Positions 36,872 through 46,151 of a stretch of 64,000 nucleotides of DNA are shown piece by piece; within the stretch, counting starts at the first letter, position 1; the number at the start of each line of letters is the position of its first letter. The stretch covers positions 16,028 through 80,027 of the forward strand of contig JAJFFQ010000024.1 in NCBI GenBank assembly GCA_021776565.1. The letters are read 5' to 3'. A model generated the notes under the pieces. That model did not search any database, was not told where the DNA came from, and saw only the letters and a list, made by a program, of their open reading frames with translations. The position numbers were made by a program, and so were the translations under genes. Origin of the DNA: Robiginitomaculum sp. GTDB lineage: Bacteria > Pseudomonadota > Alphaproteobacteria > Caulobacterales > Maricaulaceae.

Positions 36872-38230
36872 TTATGTGTTCATGCTTTCAAAAAACTCGT
36901 TGTTGTCTTTGGTTTGGCGTAGTTTTTCGAGCAAAAACTCTATCGCGTCTGTCGTCCCCATGGGGTTGAGTATGCGCCGCAGAACAAACATTTTTTGTAG
37001 AACGTCTTTTGATACCAACAGCTCTTCCTTACGAGTACCCGACTTGGTCACATCAATCGCCGGAAAGACGCGTTTGTCTGAAACCTTGCGATCCAGGACA
37101 ATTTCCGAGTTGCCCGTTCCTTTGAACTCTTCAAAGATGTCCTCATCCATGCGCGAGCCGGTTTCAACCAGCGCGGTTGAAATAATACTTAAAGAGCCAC
37201 CGTTTTCTATGTTTCGTGCTGCGCCAAAAAACCGCTTTGGTCGCTGCAGAGCATTCGCATCAACACCGCCGGTAAGCACCTTGCCAGACGACGGAACCAC
37301 TGTGTTATACGCGCGCCCCAGCCGGGTTATGGAATCCAGTAAAATTACAACATCGCGACCATGCTCTACCAGACGTTTCGCTTTTTCTATAACCATTTCA
37401 GCCACTTGTACGTGCCTTGTCGCTGGTTCATCAAAGGTGGAAGAAACAACCTCACCCCTAACCGAGCGTTGCATGTCGGTAACCTCCTCGGGTCTTTCGT
37501 CGATCAGCAATACGATAAGAAAACACTCGGGGTGGTTGGCTTCTATGGCGTGTGCAATGTTTTGCAATAGTACTGTTTTGCCGGTTCTTGGCGGCGCAAC
37601 AATCAGGGCGCGTTGGCCTTTCCCCAGTGGGGCAACAATATCAATAACGCGGCCCGACCGGTCTTTTATTGTGGGATCCAGCGTTTCCATTTTCATTTGT
37701 TCGTCGGGATAAAGCGGCGTCAGATTATCAAAAACGACTTTATGACGGGCCTTTTCCGGCTCTTCAAAGTTTATTTTTGTGGTTTTTACTAGGGCAAAAT
37801 AACGCTCCCCGCCACGCGGGCTGCGTATTTCGCCCTCTACTGTATCTCCGGTGCGCAAGCCCTGCTTGCGGATCTGGGTTGGGCTTACGTAAATATCGTC
37901 CGGGCCGGCAAGGTAGTTGGCCTCTGGCGAGCGCAAAAATCCAAACCCGTCCAACAGGGTTTCCAGGACGCCATCGCCATGGATTTCAACGTCTCTTTCT
38001 GCAAGGTCTTTGAGGATAGCAAACATCATATCCTGCTTGCGCATGGTCGAGGCGTTTTCGATCTCCAGGGATTCTGCAAGTTTCAGAAGGTCTTTAGGGT
38101 CTTTTTCTTTTAGCTCCTGCAAGGTCATGCGAAGCATGCCTTCCGGGCGTTTTTTTTCTATAGCCTCTATGTCATTTTCTTCTGACGCTTCGACTTCTGT
38201 TGTTGCTTCGTTTTGGTCTTCCACAGACAT
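36872..38230 (-). CDS. rho: Transcription termination factor Rho
   Basis: Hexameric RNA-dependent ATPase/helicase ending transcription. 452 aa from ATG 38230 (GGAG 11 bases upstream; a longer in-frame TTG start is rejected). An acidic N-terminal extension (about 1-30, [14 protein letters not shown]) precedes the Rho-N domain, then the OB-fold RNA-binding part with DGFGFLRS and [14 protein letters not shown]-loop APPRTGKT at 212-219, Walker [17 protein letters not shown] and the Q/R-loop regions. The acidic extension is common in alphaproteobacteria. The 217-base leader (38231-38447) contains a GGCGGC-GCCGCC hairpin at about 38321-38348. Confidence 0.97.
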   Translation of the reverse strand: MSVEDQNEATTEVEASEENDIEAIEKKRPEGMLRMTLQELKEKDPKDLLKLAESLEIENASTMRKQDMMFAILKDLAERDVEIHGDGVLETLLDGFGFLRSPEANYLAGPDDIYVSPTQIRKQGLRTGDTVEGEIRSPRGGERYFALVKTTKINFEEPEKARHKVVFDNLTPLYPDEQMKMETLDPTIKDRSGRVIDIVAPLGKGQRALIVAPPRTGKTVLLQNIAHAIEANHPECFLIVLLIDERPEEVTDMQRSVRGEVVSSTFDEPATRHVQVAEMVIEKAKRLVEHGRDVVILLDSITRLGRAYNTVVPSSGKVLTGGVDANALQRPKRFFGAARNIENGGSLSIISTALVETGSRMDEDIFEEFKGTGNSEIVLDRKVSDKRVFPAIDVTKSGTRKEELLVSKDVLQKMFVLRRILNPMGTTDAIEFLLEKLRQTKDNNEFFESMNT

Positions 38231-38447
38231 TTTCGCTGAGGCTCCTTTGGTTTTCTTGCCGCTTGTCAAAATGCACGCAATAGCGCTTTAAAAACAAGTT
38301 TGCTTTATGTTTTGGGTAATTGGCGGCAGAGCATTTTCGATCGCCGCCTCAAGAGGGCCTCTAAAAGCATGTCCCGCCTTTGTCGTCAAGCGTGCTTGTG
38401 GCCCGTGATTATTAACCTGGTTGTTGGTCAACGGGATTGTGAAGATA

Positions 38448-38909
38448 TTAGCGTAGCCAAACTGTGGCAATCAAAACAATGATTATCATTAGCAAAGCAG
38501 GCAGCTCGTTAAGAATGCGCCACTGCTTTTGCGTTAATGGCCTCTCCCCTTTGGAAAACTGTTTGCGCGCATAAGCAAAATAATGATGAAGGCCGGTCAT
38601 TATGCTTACCAGAGTAAACTTAAACAGCCACGGCCCTTGTAAAAAAATACTCCAGCCCCCGGCGCGCTCTGCATTTGAAATAATCAGCAGTATTCCAAAA
38701 ATCCATGTCAGCACAAAGGCGGGATTCATGATTATACGCAACAATCTGTGCTCTTGGGTTATAAGGCTTGCCTCTAATTCTCCCCCTTTTTCCGCATTAA
38801 AATGGTATATGAAAAGACGCGGTAAATAGAGAAGGCCTGCCATCCAGGCAATAACGCTAATTATGTGCCCGGCCCGCCAGTAATCATAGTTTTGTGCAAT
38901 AAAATTCAT
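38448..38909 (-). CDS. hemJ: Protoporphyrinogen oxidase HemJ
   Basis: Membrane protoporphyrinogen IX oxidase, the oxygen-independent type found in many alphaproteobacteria. 153 aa with four hydrophobic helices: WRAGHIISVIAWMAGLLYLPRLFIYH carries the family His pair (here cited as HIISVIAWMAGL and RLFIYH), and GPWLFKFTLVSIMTGLHHY carries the conserved Lys and His. ATG 38909 overlaps the hemH stop (ATGA). Genes hemE-hemH-hemJ in a row cover three late heme steps. The C terminus is 217 bases from rho's start. Confidence 0.93.
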   Translation of the reverse strand: MNFIAQNYDYWRAGHIISVIAWMAGLLYLPRLFIYHFNAEKGGELEASLITQEHRLLRIIMNPAFVLTWIFGILLIISNAERAGGWSIFLQGPWLFKFTLVSIMTGLHHYFAYARKQFSKGERPLTQKQWRILNELPALLMIIIVLIATVWLR

Positions 38910-39877
38910 CCCCGACCTTCTTTCATGGCCCTCACGGCAAGATTTCCAAGACAAGCAATATAGTTTGGTTCAACCCCCAAGGCCGGCACGCGTAAATACG
39001 TTTTTATCCCAAATTCTTTTGCCTTTTGTTTATAGTCTATATCCAGCTCTACCAAGGTTTCTATATGTTCAGATACAAAGGCTATCGGCACGAGCAAGAC
39101 GATTTTTCCGTCATTACCTGCCTTTTGCAGCGCCTCTAGCGTGGATGGCCCTATCCATTTTAATGGCCCAACCTTGCTTTGATACGCAATATCAATGTTA
39201 TTTAGGCCTTTGGGTAGTTTTTTGGCGATTGCTGCACAACTTTTTTCTATGTGTTTCTGGTATGGATCACCAGCATTTATGGTTTTTTCCGGCAACCCGT
39301 GCGCAGACATAATAATGCGGGTGTTTTTTGGTGAGCCATGCTTTTTGTAAAAGGCGGTAATTTTGTTCACATGGGCTTGAATAAAGTTTTTGTCATCGGC
39401 GTATTCAAGAATACTTACTTCACAAGGAATGTCTTTGCTTGTTTTCATCCATTCTTTGATAAAGCTTCCTGTCGTTGTGGTTGAAAATTGCGGGTATAAA
39501 GGCAGGAGGATAATTTTTGTGGCACCCCAGGCTTTTATGTTTTTTTGCACGGCCTGAATTTCTGGAGACCAGTATCGCATGGCAACAAAGCACTTGATAT
39601 TTTCGTTTGGCAGTGCGTTGTGAAGATAATTTTGCACAGCCTCTGACTGTTTCTTGCTTTCTTTGAGGATTGGCGATTTTCCGCCCATATGAGCGTAATT
39701 TAATCTGGATGTTTTTTCCCTGCGGCGGCTGATAAGTTCTGCCAATAAACATCTTAAGGGGTTGGGAAGGTTGATGATCGCCTTATCAGCAAATAAATTG
39801 CGTAAAAATGGCCGAACGCTTTCAAGACGGTCTGGGCCGCCAAGATTAAATAAAACAATGGCGGTTTTCTCTTTCAC
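38906..39877 (-). CDS. hemH: Ferrochelatase
   Basis: Inserts Fe2+ into protoporphyrin IX, the last step of protoheme synthesis. 323 aa: ALVLFNLGGPD-type start (AIVLFNLGGPDRLESVRPFL), RYWSPEIQAVQ, ILLPLYPQFSTTTTGS, the catalytic His in IIMSAHGLPEKTI, YQSKVGPLKWIGPST and the final His/Glu region FVSEHIETLVELDIDY. The N terminus overlaps the hemE stop by four bases. Composition is more AT-rich and lysine-rich than neighbours. Next downstream is hemJ. Confidence 0.96.
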   Translation of the reverse strand: MKEKTAIVLFNLGGPDRLESVRPFLRNLFADKAIINLPNPLRCLLAELISRRREKTSRLNYAHMGGKSPILKESKKQSEAVQNYLHNALPNENIKCFVAMRYWSPEIQAVQKNIKAWGATKIILLPLYPQFSTTTTGSFIKEWMKTSKDIPCEVSILEYADDKNFIQAHVNKITAFYKKHGSPKNTRIIMSAHGLPEKTINAGDPYQKHIEKSCAAIAKKLPKGLNNIDIAYQSKVGPLKWIGPSTLEALQKAGNDGKIVLLVPIAFVSEHIETLVELDIDYKQKAKEFGIKTYLRVPALGVEPNYIACLGNLAVRAMKEGRG

Positions 39878-40917
39878 CTGGTTTCTTTCACCAATTGTAC
39901 CAAACGTTCAACATGCTCTATCGGTGTGTCCGGTGTAATTCCATGACCAAGGTTGAAAATATGTGCTCTCCCAGAAAAGTTTTTTTTCACCCGGTCGACC
40001 TCACTTTGTAGTGCCGCGCCACCAACACGTAAAACGGCCGGATCCAGATTGCCCTGAAGCACTGTTTCTTTAGGTAGGTTTTGACTAAACCAAACGCCGT
40101 CCTGTGCCTGATCCAGCGCCAGTGCCGTGATCCCTGTTTCATTGGCATATCTCACAGCCAGCCCCCCACAACCACGGGGAAACCCGATGATTGGCAGATA
40201 AACACCACGCTCTCTTAGACCAGCGACGATGTTTTTTGCCGGGCGGATAATAAACCGCTCAAAAAATGGCTCTGGTAGCCCCTCTGCCCATGATTCAAAC
40301 AACTTTAGAACTTCTGCCCCTGCTTTTGCTTGCATGTGCAAATAATCAATGCTGGCCTCAACCAGAATATCCAGCAATCGATCAAATTCATCTGGGTTTT
40401 GCCAGGCCCACAGACGGGATCTCCATTTATCTTTTGATCCGCCTCCCTCTATCATATAGGTTGCCACCGTCCATGGCGCGCCGGCAAAGCCAATAAGCGC
40501 AACCTTGTCCGCCAGTGCACTCTGGACACGGGCCAAGGCATCCCCAACGGCACTTAATTTATCCAGTGACCAGGCTCGCTCCATTTTTAATAACGATTGA
40601 CCTGGTTTTAAGGGGCGCATTTTTGGCCCCTCACCCGCAACAAAACGTACATCGCGCTCCATGGCAAAGGGGATCAATAAAATATCGGCAAAAATGATGG
40701 CTGCATCTAAATCAAACCGGCGAAGGGGCTGTAGCGTAGCTTCACTAGCCGTTTTTGGGTTAAGACAAAAATCCACAAAAGAAGATGATTCAGCACGTAA
40801 TTTTCGGTATTCAGGTAAATAACGTCCAGCCTGTCGCATGATCCATATTGGTGGAATAGTGCTTGTTTGCCCCATAAGGGTTTGTAAAAGGGGTTTTGAA
40901 GGAACGCCCATGACCAT
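39874..40917 (-). CDS. hemE: Uroporphyrinogen decarboxylase
   Basis: Converts uroporphyrinogen III to coproporphyrinogen III. 347 aa: PPIWIMRQAGRYLPEYR near residue 20 is the substrate-binding signature; AAIIFADILLIPFAM, GFAGAPWTVATYMIEG, GFPRGCG and NLGHGITPDTPIEHV follow. ATG 40917 or ATG 40911 are both plausible (two residues apart). Its 5' end borders the presumed oriC, the same position hemE has in Caulobacter. Head of the hemE-hemH-hemJ operon. Confidence 0.97.
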   Translation of the reverse strand: MVMGVPSKPLLQTLMGQTSTIPPIWIMRQAGRYLPEYRKLRAESSSFVDFCLNPKTASEATLQPLRRFDLDAAIIFADILLIPFAMERDVRFVAGEGPKMRPLKPGQSLLKMERAWSLDKLSAVGDALARVQSALADKVALIGFAGAPWTVATYMIEGGGSKDKWRSRLWAWQNPDEFDRLLDILVEASIDYLHMQAKAGAEVLKLFESWAEGLPEPFFERFIIRPAKNIVAGLRERGVYLPIIGFPRGCGGLAVRYANETGITALALDQAQDGVWFSQNLPKETVLQGNLDPAVLRVGGAALQSEVDRVKKNFSGRAHIFNLGHGITPDTPIEHVERLVQLVKETR

Positions 40918-41249
40918 ATCTTTCCATCATTATATTATTTAAATTTATTGTTGTTTTTACGCTGTGAACAATCAGGAAAAAACAGGTTTTTACAAGGTTT
41001 TGCAGTTTTTTGCACACGATAATAACAAAACCCCAGCAAGAAAACTGGAAAAACAACAAAAAAAACAAAATCCTACCATAAAAGGAAAAAAAACATACAT
41101 ATTTCACATGAAAACAATTAACAGAGAAAAAAATCATAAAACATGGGGCAAAGACCAGGTTAATCCAGTAAGGAAAAACCAATCGCGCAATAACTGCAAC
41201 AAACAAAGGCTTGTTAACACTTTATTAACGATTTAGGCAGGAGCCAAAA
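40918..41249. other. Putative chromosomal replication origin (oriC)
   Basis: The 332-base gap between divergent hemE and the PPSR gene (the RP001 homologue) is the most A-rich stretch in the window. In Caulobacter the origin lies exactly between hemE and RP001. Seen: a full CtrA site TTAA-N7-TTAAC at 41214-41229; a DnaA-box match TTTTGCACA (TTWTNCACA) at 41008-41016; a near match TGTGAACAA at 40963-40971; a GTTAAC palindrome in the CtrA site; long A-tracts; TATTTCACATGAAAAC (41100-41115), 12 of 16 to parS. DnaA boxes are fewer and weaker than in model origins. Confidence 0.75.
41214..41229. promoter_or_regulatory. CtrA-binding site in the origin region
   Basis: TTAACACTTTATTAAC fits TTAA-N7-TTAAC, the full consensus for the cell-cycle regulator CtrA, and lies 21 bases upstream of the PPSR start codon. 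In Caulobacter, CtrA sites in the origin block DnaA-driven initiation. It could also regulate the PPSR gene. Confidence 0.7.
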
Positions 41250-42104
41250 ATGAGTGATCGAGAAAGACCACAAGGATATTATGTGCACTTGCATTTGGTC
41301 TCGGATGCTACGGGCGAAACCCTGACTGGAATTATGCGGGCAGCAAGCGCACAGTTTCGATCTCTTATTCCCATAGAGCACACGCACGTTCTAACGCGCT
41401 CAGAAAAACAGCTGGATCACGCGTTTGAGGAAATAGATGCGGCGCCCGGCATTGTTATGTATACAATGGTCAATGAGAGCCAGCGCCAACGCCTGGTAGG
41501 GTTTTGTGAAGATCGCTCTATCCCTTGTATAGATGTTCTTGGGCCAATTTTACATACCTTAAGCCAATATCTGGGGGTACCGGTAAGCCATGAAACCGGC
41601 GCGCAACACATTCAGGACGAAGACTATCATCAACGGATCAATGCACTGAACTTTGCCATGGCACACGATGACGGCCTTTCCCCGCAAAGGATTAACCAGG
41701 CCGACGTAATATTACTGGGTGTAAGCCGAACATCCAAAACACCAACCTGTGTGTATCTTGCAAACCGTGGGATTAAGGCAGCAAACATTCCTATTGTTGG
41801 CAAGATAGAGCCGCCAGAAACACTGACTGGATTAAAGCAAACCCCTTTGCTTGTTGGTTTGACTATAAGCCCCCGCCGCCTTGTTCAAATTCGCCGAAAC
41901 CGGTTATTAAGCTTGAATGAACACCGGCCAAGCGAATATATTAGTGAGGCCGCAGTGCGCGAAGAAATTATTTTTGCCAAAAGATTGTTTGCCAGATACG
42001 GCTGGCCAACAATTGATGTTACCAGGCGCTCGATAGAAGAGACATCGGCGAAAATTATGTCTTTACTGGCCGCCCGATCAAATGAAAGCCACGCCGGACA
42101 GTGA
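41250..42104 (+). CDS. Pyruvate phosphate dikinase regulatory protein / DUF299 kinase-phosphorylase
   Basis: ADP-dependent threonine kinase and phosphate-dependent phosphorylase that in its family turns PPDK or PEP synthase off and on. 284 aa: HLHLVSDATGETL at the start, the P-loop GVSRTSKT at 157-164 with TPTCVYLANRG, then LVGLTISPRRLVQIRR and WPTIDVTRRSIEETSAKI. ATG 41250 follows GGCAGGAG. It is the RP001 homologue and flanks oriC. The stop shares one base with the maf start. Its dikinase target is not in the window. Confidence 0.94.
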   Translation: MSDRERPQGYYVHLHLVSDATGETLTGIMRAASAQFRSLIPIEHTHVLTRSEKQLDHAFEEIDAAPGIVMYTMVNESQRQRLVGFCEDRSIPCIDVLGPILHTLSQYLGVPVSHETGAQHIQDEDYHQRINALNFAMAHDDGLSPQRINQADVILLGVSRTSKTPTCVYLANRGIKAANIPIVGKIEPPETLTGLKQTPLLVGLTISPRRLVQIRRNRLLSLNEHRPSEYISEAAVREEIIFAKRLFARYGWPTIDVTRRSIEETSAKIMSLLAARSNESHAGQ

Positions 42105-42706
42105 TGAAAAAAAAGACGCCACCAAAAATCATTCTTGGATCAACAAGTTCAATCCGTAAGGCCATATTAAAAAATGCAGGCTTGGGTTTTGTTGTCCGAA
42201 AGCCCAGGGTGGATGAAAAGGCGCTAAGAAACGCGACCACAATTAAAAACGCACAAGAAATGAGCGCCTTTCTGGCCCAAAAAAAGGCCTTGAGCATCAA
42301 AGCCGACCCACGAGACCTGATTATTGGTTCAGACCAAATACTGGAATTTGAAAACGACCAATATGCTAAGGCGCAAACGCTGGAAGAGGCAAAAAAACGC
42401 CTGCGGATATTTTCAGGGAAGCACCATTTTTTGGTCGGCACAACGGTGTTGGCCAAAAACGGCAAAATAATCTGGTGTCACCAAGCCCGGTCGCGCATGA
42501 TTGTGAGAAAACTGAGTGAAAAAAACATTGATACTTATATTGAAAGAGTCGGCGAAGGAATTTTGGCAAGCGTGGGGTGCTATGAGGTCGAGGGGTTGGG
42601 CATTACGCTTTTTAAAAACATAGAGGGTGACTTTTTTTCTGTGCTGGGCCTGCCCCTGTTGCCTTTGTTGAAAGCATTACGAGAGCAGGGGGCCAGCCCT
42701 ATATGA
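42104..42706 (+). CDS. maf: Maf-family nucleoside triphosphate pyrophosphatase
   Basis: House-cleaning pyrophosphatase that removes non-canonical or modified nucleotides. 200 aa: IILGSTSSIRKAILKNAGL with the S-S-x-R motif, RVDEKALRN, LIIGSDQILEF with the catalytic Asp, FSGKHHFLVGTTV, YIERVGEGILASVGCYEVEGLG and FSVLGLPLLPLL. It is the alphaproteobacterial Maf-2-like form. ATG 42104 overlaps the PPSR stop (TGATG). An in-frame GTG three bases earlier is rejected. Confidence 0.93.
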   Translation: MKKKTPPKIILGSTSSIRKAILKNAGLGFVVRKPRVDEKALRNATTIKNAQEMSAFLAQKKALSIKADPRDLIIGSDQILEFENDQYAKAQTLEEAKKRLRIFSGKHHFLVGTTVLAKNGKIIWCHQARSRMIVRKLSEKNIDTYIERVGEGILASVGCYEVEGLGITLFKNIEGDFFSVLGLPLLPLLKALREQGASPI

Positions 42707-43560
42707 CAATAAACCCAGAGCAGAAAAAACACGCATGTGTCATTGGTGATCCGATAGCGCACTCATTATCACCGCTTTTACATCAAGCCTGGATTAAGGC
42801 TCTGGGATTAAATGCCAGCTATGAGGGCCACCGGGTTAAACCTGAGCTGTTTTGTCAGGGCGTAGATGCGCTTTTTGCCAGACCGGGCTTTGTTGGTATG
42901 AACATTACACTGCCACACAAAAGCGCGGCACTAAAATTAGCAAACAAGGCAAGTGAAAGCGCGAAAAAAGCTGGTGCTGCAAACTTGTTAATACGTAAAA
43001 ACGGAACGCTTTACGCAGACAATATGGACATAGAGGGTTTTTGCTCACCTTTGTTGAGGATGCGCGGACAGGCAGAGTGGAAAAACAAAAAAACGGTCAT
43101 TATTGGGGCCGGCGGAGCGGCCCGCGCGGCGCTGGTTGGCGCATTAAAACTAGACCCCGGCGCAATCACACTATTAAGCCGGACAGACGAGCGAACGAGG
43201 GCGCTAGCCGATGAGTTTGACCACAGGGTAACCGCCGCATTGTGGGCAAGGCGTGAGGACGAGCTTTTGGGCGCAGCCTTGTTGGTCAACGCCAGCGCCG
43301 GAGGAATGAAGGGCAAGGAGGGCCTTGATCTATCGTTGCACCGACTGGGCCGAGGCGCGCTGGTTTATGACCTGGTCTATACGCCTTTGAAAACAAGGCT
43401 TTTATTGCAAGCACAGGACAGGGGGTTTTCTATTCTGGGCGGTCTGGATATGCTTATCGCCCAGGCCCGACCGTCGTTTGAGATGTTTTATGGAACGCCG
43501 CCCCCCGAAGATAATGATGTGAAAAAGGTATTAATGAAGGCCCTTGGAGAACACGGATGA
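42703..43560 (+). CDS. aroE: Shikimate dehydrogenase
   Basis: NADPH-dependent reduction of 3-dehydroshikimate in aromatic amino-acid synthesis. 285 aa: VIGDPIAHSLSPLLHQAW with the substrate-binding serines, MNITLPHKSAALKL with the catalytic Lys, YADNMDIEGF with the catalytic Asp, the Rossmann motif VIIGAGGAARAALVGAL, VNASAGGMKG, VYDLVYTPLKTRLL and LDMLIAQARPSFEMFYG. ATG 42703 overlaps the maf stop by four bases, and its stop overlaps coaE likewise. Confidence 0.96.
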   Translation: MTINPEQKKHACVIGDPIAHSLSPLLHQAWIKALGLNASYEGHRVKPELFCQGVDALFARPGFVGMNITLPHKSAALKLANKASESAKKAGAANLLIRKNGTLYADNMDIEGFCSPLLRMRGQAEWKNKKTVIIGAGGAARAALVGALKLDPGAITLLSRTDERTRALADEFDHRVTAALWARREDELLGAALLVNASAGGMKGKEGLDLSLHRLGRGALVYDLVYTPLKTRLLLQAQDRGFSILGGLDMLIAQARPSFEMFYGTPPPEDNDVKKVLMKALGEHG

Positions 43561-44192
43561 TAATTTTGGGGCTAACCGGCTCAATAGGCATGGGAAAAAC
43601 CACCACCGCCGGGTTGTTTGCAAAAGAAGGAATACCTGTTTTTGACGCCGATGAAACGGTGCACCACCTTTATCAAAACAATGAGGCGATAATTGAGGCA
43701 ATAGACACACTTCTTCCCGGCGTGAAGATAAAAGGAAAAATAGACAGACAAAAGCTCGCGCGTTTGATGCGGGGAGAAAAGGAAAAACTGTTCGCGCTGG
43801 AGAAAATTGTTCACCCGGCAGTAGAAAAAGCGCGCAAAACATGGTTGCAAAAAACAGAAACCGCGGGCCACAAAATGGTTCTCTATGATATTCCCCTGCT
43901 CTTTGAAACGGGTGGTGAAACAAGGGTGGACAAGGTAATCGTGGTAAGCGCGCCCAGGGAAACTCAAAAACAGCGCGTTTTATCTCGCGCGGGCATGACC
44001 GAAGAGCGGCTGGCACACATTTTATCCCGACAAATGCCGGATAAAGAAAAACGAAACCGAGCAGATTATATCATCGATACGTCAAAGGGCCTTGAAGATG
44101 CGGCCCAGCAAGTGCAAAGCATATTACAACAGTTAGCAGACAAGGCGCAGGCGGACACAGGGTCGGCCCTGAAAGGCAACAATGTCCCGTGA
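43557..44192 (+). CDS. coaE: Dephospho-CoA kinase
   Basis: Last step of coenzyme A synthesis, phosphorylating the ribose 3'-OH of dephospho-CoA. 211 aa: P-loop [14 protein letters not shown] at residues 4-15, [11 protein letters not shown], the EKIVHPAV segment, [12 protein letters not shown] and [27 protein letters not shown] 43557 overlaps the aroE stop. Its C terminus overlaps dnaQ by 11 bases. The aroE-coaE-dnaQ order is conserved in alphaproteobacteria. Confidence 0.96.
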   Translation: MIILGLTGSIGMGKTTTAGLFAKEGIPVFDADETVHHLYQNNEAIIEAIDTLLPGVKIKGKIDRQKLARLMRGEKEKLFALEKIVHPAVEKARKTWLQKTETAGHKMVLYDIPLLFETGGETRVDKVIVVSAPRETQKQRVLSRAGMTEERLAHILSRQMPDKEKRNRADYIIDTSKGLEDAAQQVQSILQQLADKAQADTGSALKGNNVP

Positions 44193-44877
44193 AATAGTGT
44201 TTGATACCGAGACAACGGGCCTGAAACCCTTCAAAGGAGACCGCATCACGGAAATCGGGTGTGTGGAGGTTGTTGACCTTCTGCCAACAGGCAAGACGTT
44301 TCGTCGCTATGTTAACCCCGAACGAGATGTGCCAGAAGAGGTTGTTCGGATCACCGGGTTGACCACAGAGTTTTTAGCCGACAAACCGATTTTTTCAGAA
44401 ATAGTCGACGACTTTCTGGAGTTTGTAGATAACAGCAAGCTGGTCGCCCACAACGCTAGATTTGACCGTGATTTCATCAATGTTGAGCTTACCAGGCTAG
44501 AGCGCACACCGCTTGAGGACAAAAGATTCATAGACACGTTGCGTATCGCCCGCAAAAAATTTCCTGGGGCATACAACTCCCTGGACGCCCTGTGCAAGCG
44601 GTTTTCAGTAAACCTTTCCGAACGATCCCTACACGGCGCGCTTTTGGACGCCAAACTGCTCGCAGAGGTATATCTGGAGCTTAATGGCGGGCGTGAGCGC
44701 AAGCTTGATCTTGATCCTCGTAAAAAACATCAGGCAAAGCGAAGCGAGCCTACGGCACAAGACATGCGAAGAGAAATAATAGCAATTACAGCGCCACTGA
44801 ATGACGCCCAGCGCAAGGAGCACCGTGAGCTTCTTGAGGAAATCGGCGAAAACGCCGTTTGGAATAAATACCTATAA
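44182..44877 (+). CDS. dnaQ: DNA polymerase III epsilon subunit (proofreading exonuclease)
   Basis: 3'-5' exonuclease that proofreads replication. 231 aa: ExoI motif with Asp8 and Glu10 (VFDTETTGL), Exo[15 protein letters not shown], Exo[17 protein letters not shown]; then a C-terminal region with the alpha-binding segment ending [18 protein letters not shown]. It starts with ATG 44182 inside coaE. It converges on secB with six bases between and no terminator, so read-through antisense is possible. Confidence 0.96.
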   Translation: MSREIVFDTETTGLKPFKGDRITEIGCVEVVDLLPTGKTFRRYVNPERDVPEEVVRITGLTTEFLADKPIFSEIVDDFLEFVDNSKLVAHNARFDRDFINVELTRLERTPLEDKRFIDTLRIARKKFPGAYNSLDALCKRFSVNLSERSLHGALLDAKLLAEVYLELNGGRERKLDLDPRKKHQAKRSEPTAQDMRREIIAITAPLNDAQRKEHRELLEEIGENAVWNKYL

Positions 44878-44883
44878 GGGGCC

Positions 44884-45390
44884 TTAGGCGTTTCCTGCAG
44901 GCGGGTCACCGGCGCTGGCGTCCTGTGCGGCCTGTTGTTCCAGCCCGGCACGATAAACAGCAGCAAAATCAATTGGCTCCAGGGGCAAGGCAGGAAAGCC
45001 ACCGTCCTGGGTTAAGTCAGATATAATTCTGCGAGCATAAGGAAACAGCAGACGCGTACACTCAATGTGTAAAATGGCCCCCAGGCTTTCTTCCGGGACG
45101 CCCTCTACCGCAAACAGGCCGCAATACACCAGCTCAAGCAGAAAAACAGTTTTGTCTTCGCGGGCCGCTTTTACCGAAATTGATAAAGAAACCTCATAAA
45201 TGTTCTCTTGTGCGCTATGCGCGCCAACGCCAATTTCCAGTTCAATTGCGGGGGTTGGCCCGTTTTGCAGGCTTGCAGGCGCGTTAGGGTTTTCAAAGGA
45301 AAGGTCTTTTGTGTACTGGGTAAGCATCCGCAATTGCGGGGCTTGTGCGGCGGGGTCTTGGGCCGGGGGCGTTGGGGTCTCGTCACTCAT
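44884..45390 (-). CDS. secB: Protein-export chaperone SecB
   Basis: Tetrameric cytosolic chaperone holding preproteins unfolded for SecA. 168 aa: a proline/alanine-rich start (PTPPAQDPAAQAPQ), then TQYTKDLSFENPNAP, VSLSISVKA, LVYCGLFAVEGVPEE and the LLFPYARRIISDLTQDGGFPAL helix followed by LEPIDFAAVYRAGL. A dispensable alanine-rich tail closes it. Divergent from the Tim44-like gene with a 126-base gap. Confidence 0.96.
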   Translation of the reverse strand: MSDETPTPPAQDPAAQAPQLRMLTQYTKDLSFENPNAPASLQNGPTPAIELEIGVGAHSAQENIYEVSLSISVKAAREDKTVFLLELVYCGLFAVEGVPEESLGAILHIECTRLLFPYARRIISDLTQDGGFPALPLEPIDFAAVYRAGLEQQAAQDASAGDPPAGNA

Positions 45391-45516
45391 TTTTCTAGCT
45401 CGTTATTATCAGGTGTGCGGGCTGCTAGCACGCTGTGTGTTTTGCGGCAAGCTTCGGGCTGACTTCCCTGCCGAAAACCCCCTATACTATACCCAGAACC
45501 AAAAAGGACGTTTTTT

Positions 45517-46143
45517 ATGGCCCTTATGCAGATTATCATTTTTGCCGCAATAGCCGGGTTTGTGCTCATAAAGCTTTATAATGTATTGGGCAAAGACATC
45601 GGCGCGCCGCCCCAAAACCCGGCGCGCATTGGCTCACCAGTTCCGGGCGCAACAAAACCAGCCCCTCCGACGCAATTACGGCCCGCCTTTACCGGCCCGG
45701 CAGCTGCAGGGCTTGAGGCCATTCACGCCGCAGATAGCGAATTTGAACCACAAGACTTTCTTGCGGGCGCGCGTGTGGCCTATGAGTTGGTCGTTGAGGC
45801 TTATTCCAACGGTGATAAAAAAACCTTGAAAAACCTTTTGCAACGGGATGTTTATTCTAGATACGAAGAGGCAATAAACACACGGGAAGAAAAAGACCAG
45901 GAGCTTGATATAGAGATCATTCGCATTAAAAAGGCGGAGATTAAGGAGGCCTCATTACAAGGCAGGGAAGCAAAGGTTGTGGTGTCGTTTTCGGCTGAGA
46001 TCTCTACAAGAGAAAGCTGCGCGTCCACGCCAGATGACATTCGCGTCGAGAGCGCATCGACCACAGAAGAGTGGGCGTTTGTTCGTCAGGTTCGCGCCCG
46101 CGACCCAAACTGGAAGCTTGCCAGTGTAGAAACGCTAGTTTGA
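45517..46143 (+). CDS. Tim44/TimA family protein
   Basis: 208 aa: one N-terminal membrane helix (MQIIIFAAIAGFVLIKLYNVLG), a proline-rich linker, and a Tim44-like domain from about 70 (DFLAGARVAYELVVEAYSNGDKKTLKNLL, cited in part as GARVAYELVVEAY) with VVVSFSAEISTRE and the final DPNWKLASVETL. Bacterial homologues of mitochondrial Tim44 (TimA/TimB) sit in the inner membrane; function there is not settled. ATG 45517 follows AAAAGGACG; TATACT at about 45482-45487 may be the -10. Ahead of mltA. Confidence 0.9.
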   Translation: MALMQIIIFAAIAGFVLIKLYNVLGKDIGAPPQNPARIGSPVPGATKPAPPTQLRPAFTGPAAAGLEAIHAADSEFEPQDFLAGARVAYELVVEAYSNGDKKTLKNLLQRDVYSRYEEAINTREEKDQELDIEIIRIKKAEIKEASLQGREAKVVVSFSAEISTRESCASTPDDIRVESASTTEEWAFVRQVRARDPNWKLASVETLV

Positions 46144-46151
46144 GCGGGGCT

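Noticed and set aside
36738..37712. 324-codon plus-strand ORF opposite rho
   Set aside because: Mirror of the conserved Rho coding sequence; serine/threonine/arginine-rich and no motif. Its first part covers the palindrome region only by chance.
38288..38470. 60-codon ORF in the rho leader
   Set aside because: No ribosome site and it runs into hemJ; more likely untranslated leader.
41100..41115. parS-like TATTTCACATGAAAAC in the origin
   Set aside because: Only 12 of 16 positions match and the central CG, needed by ParB, is CA; not listed as parS.
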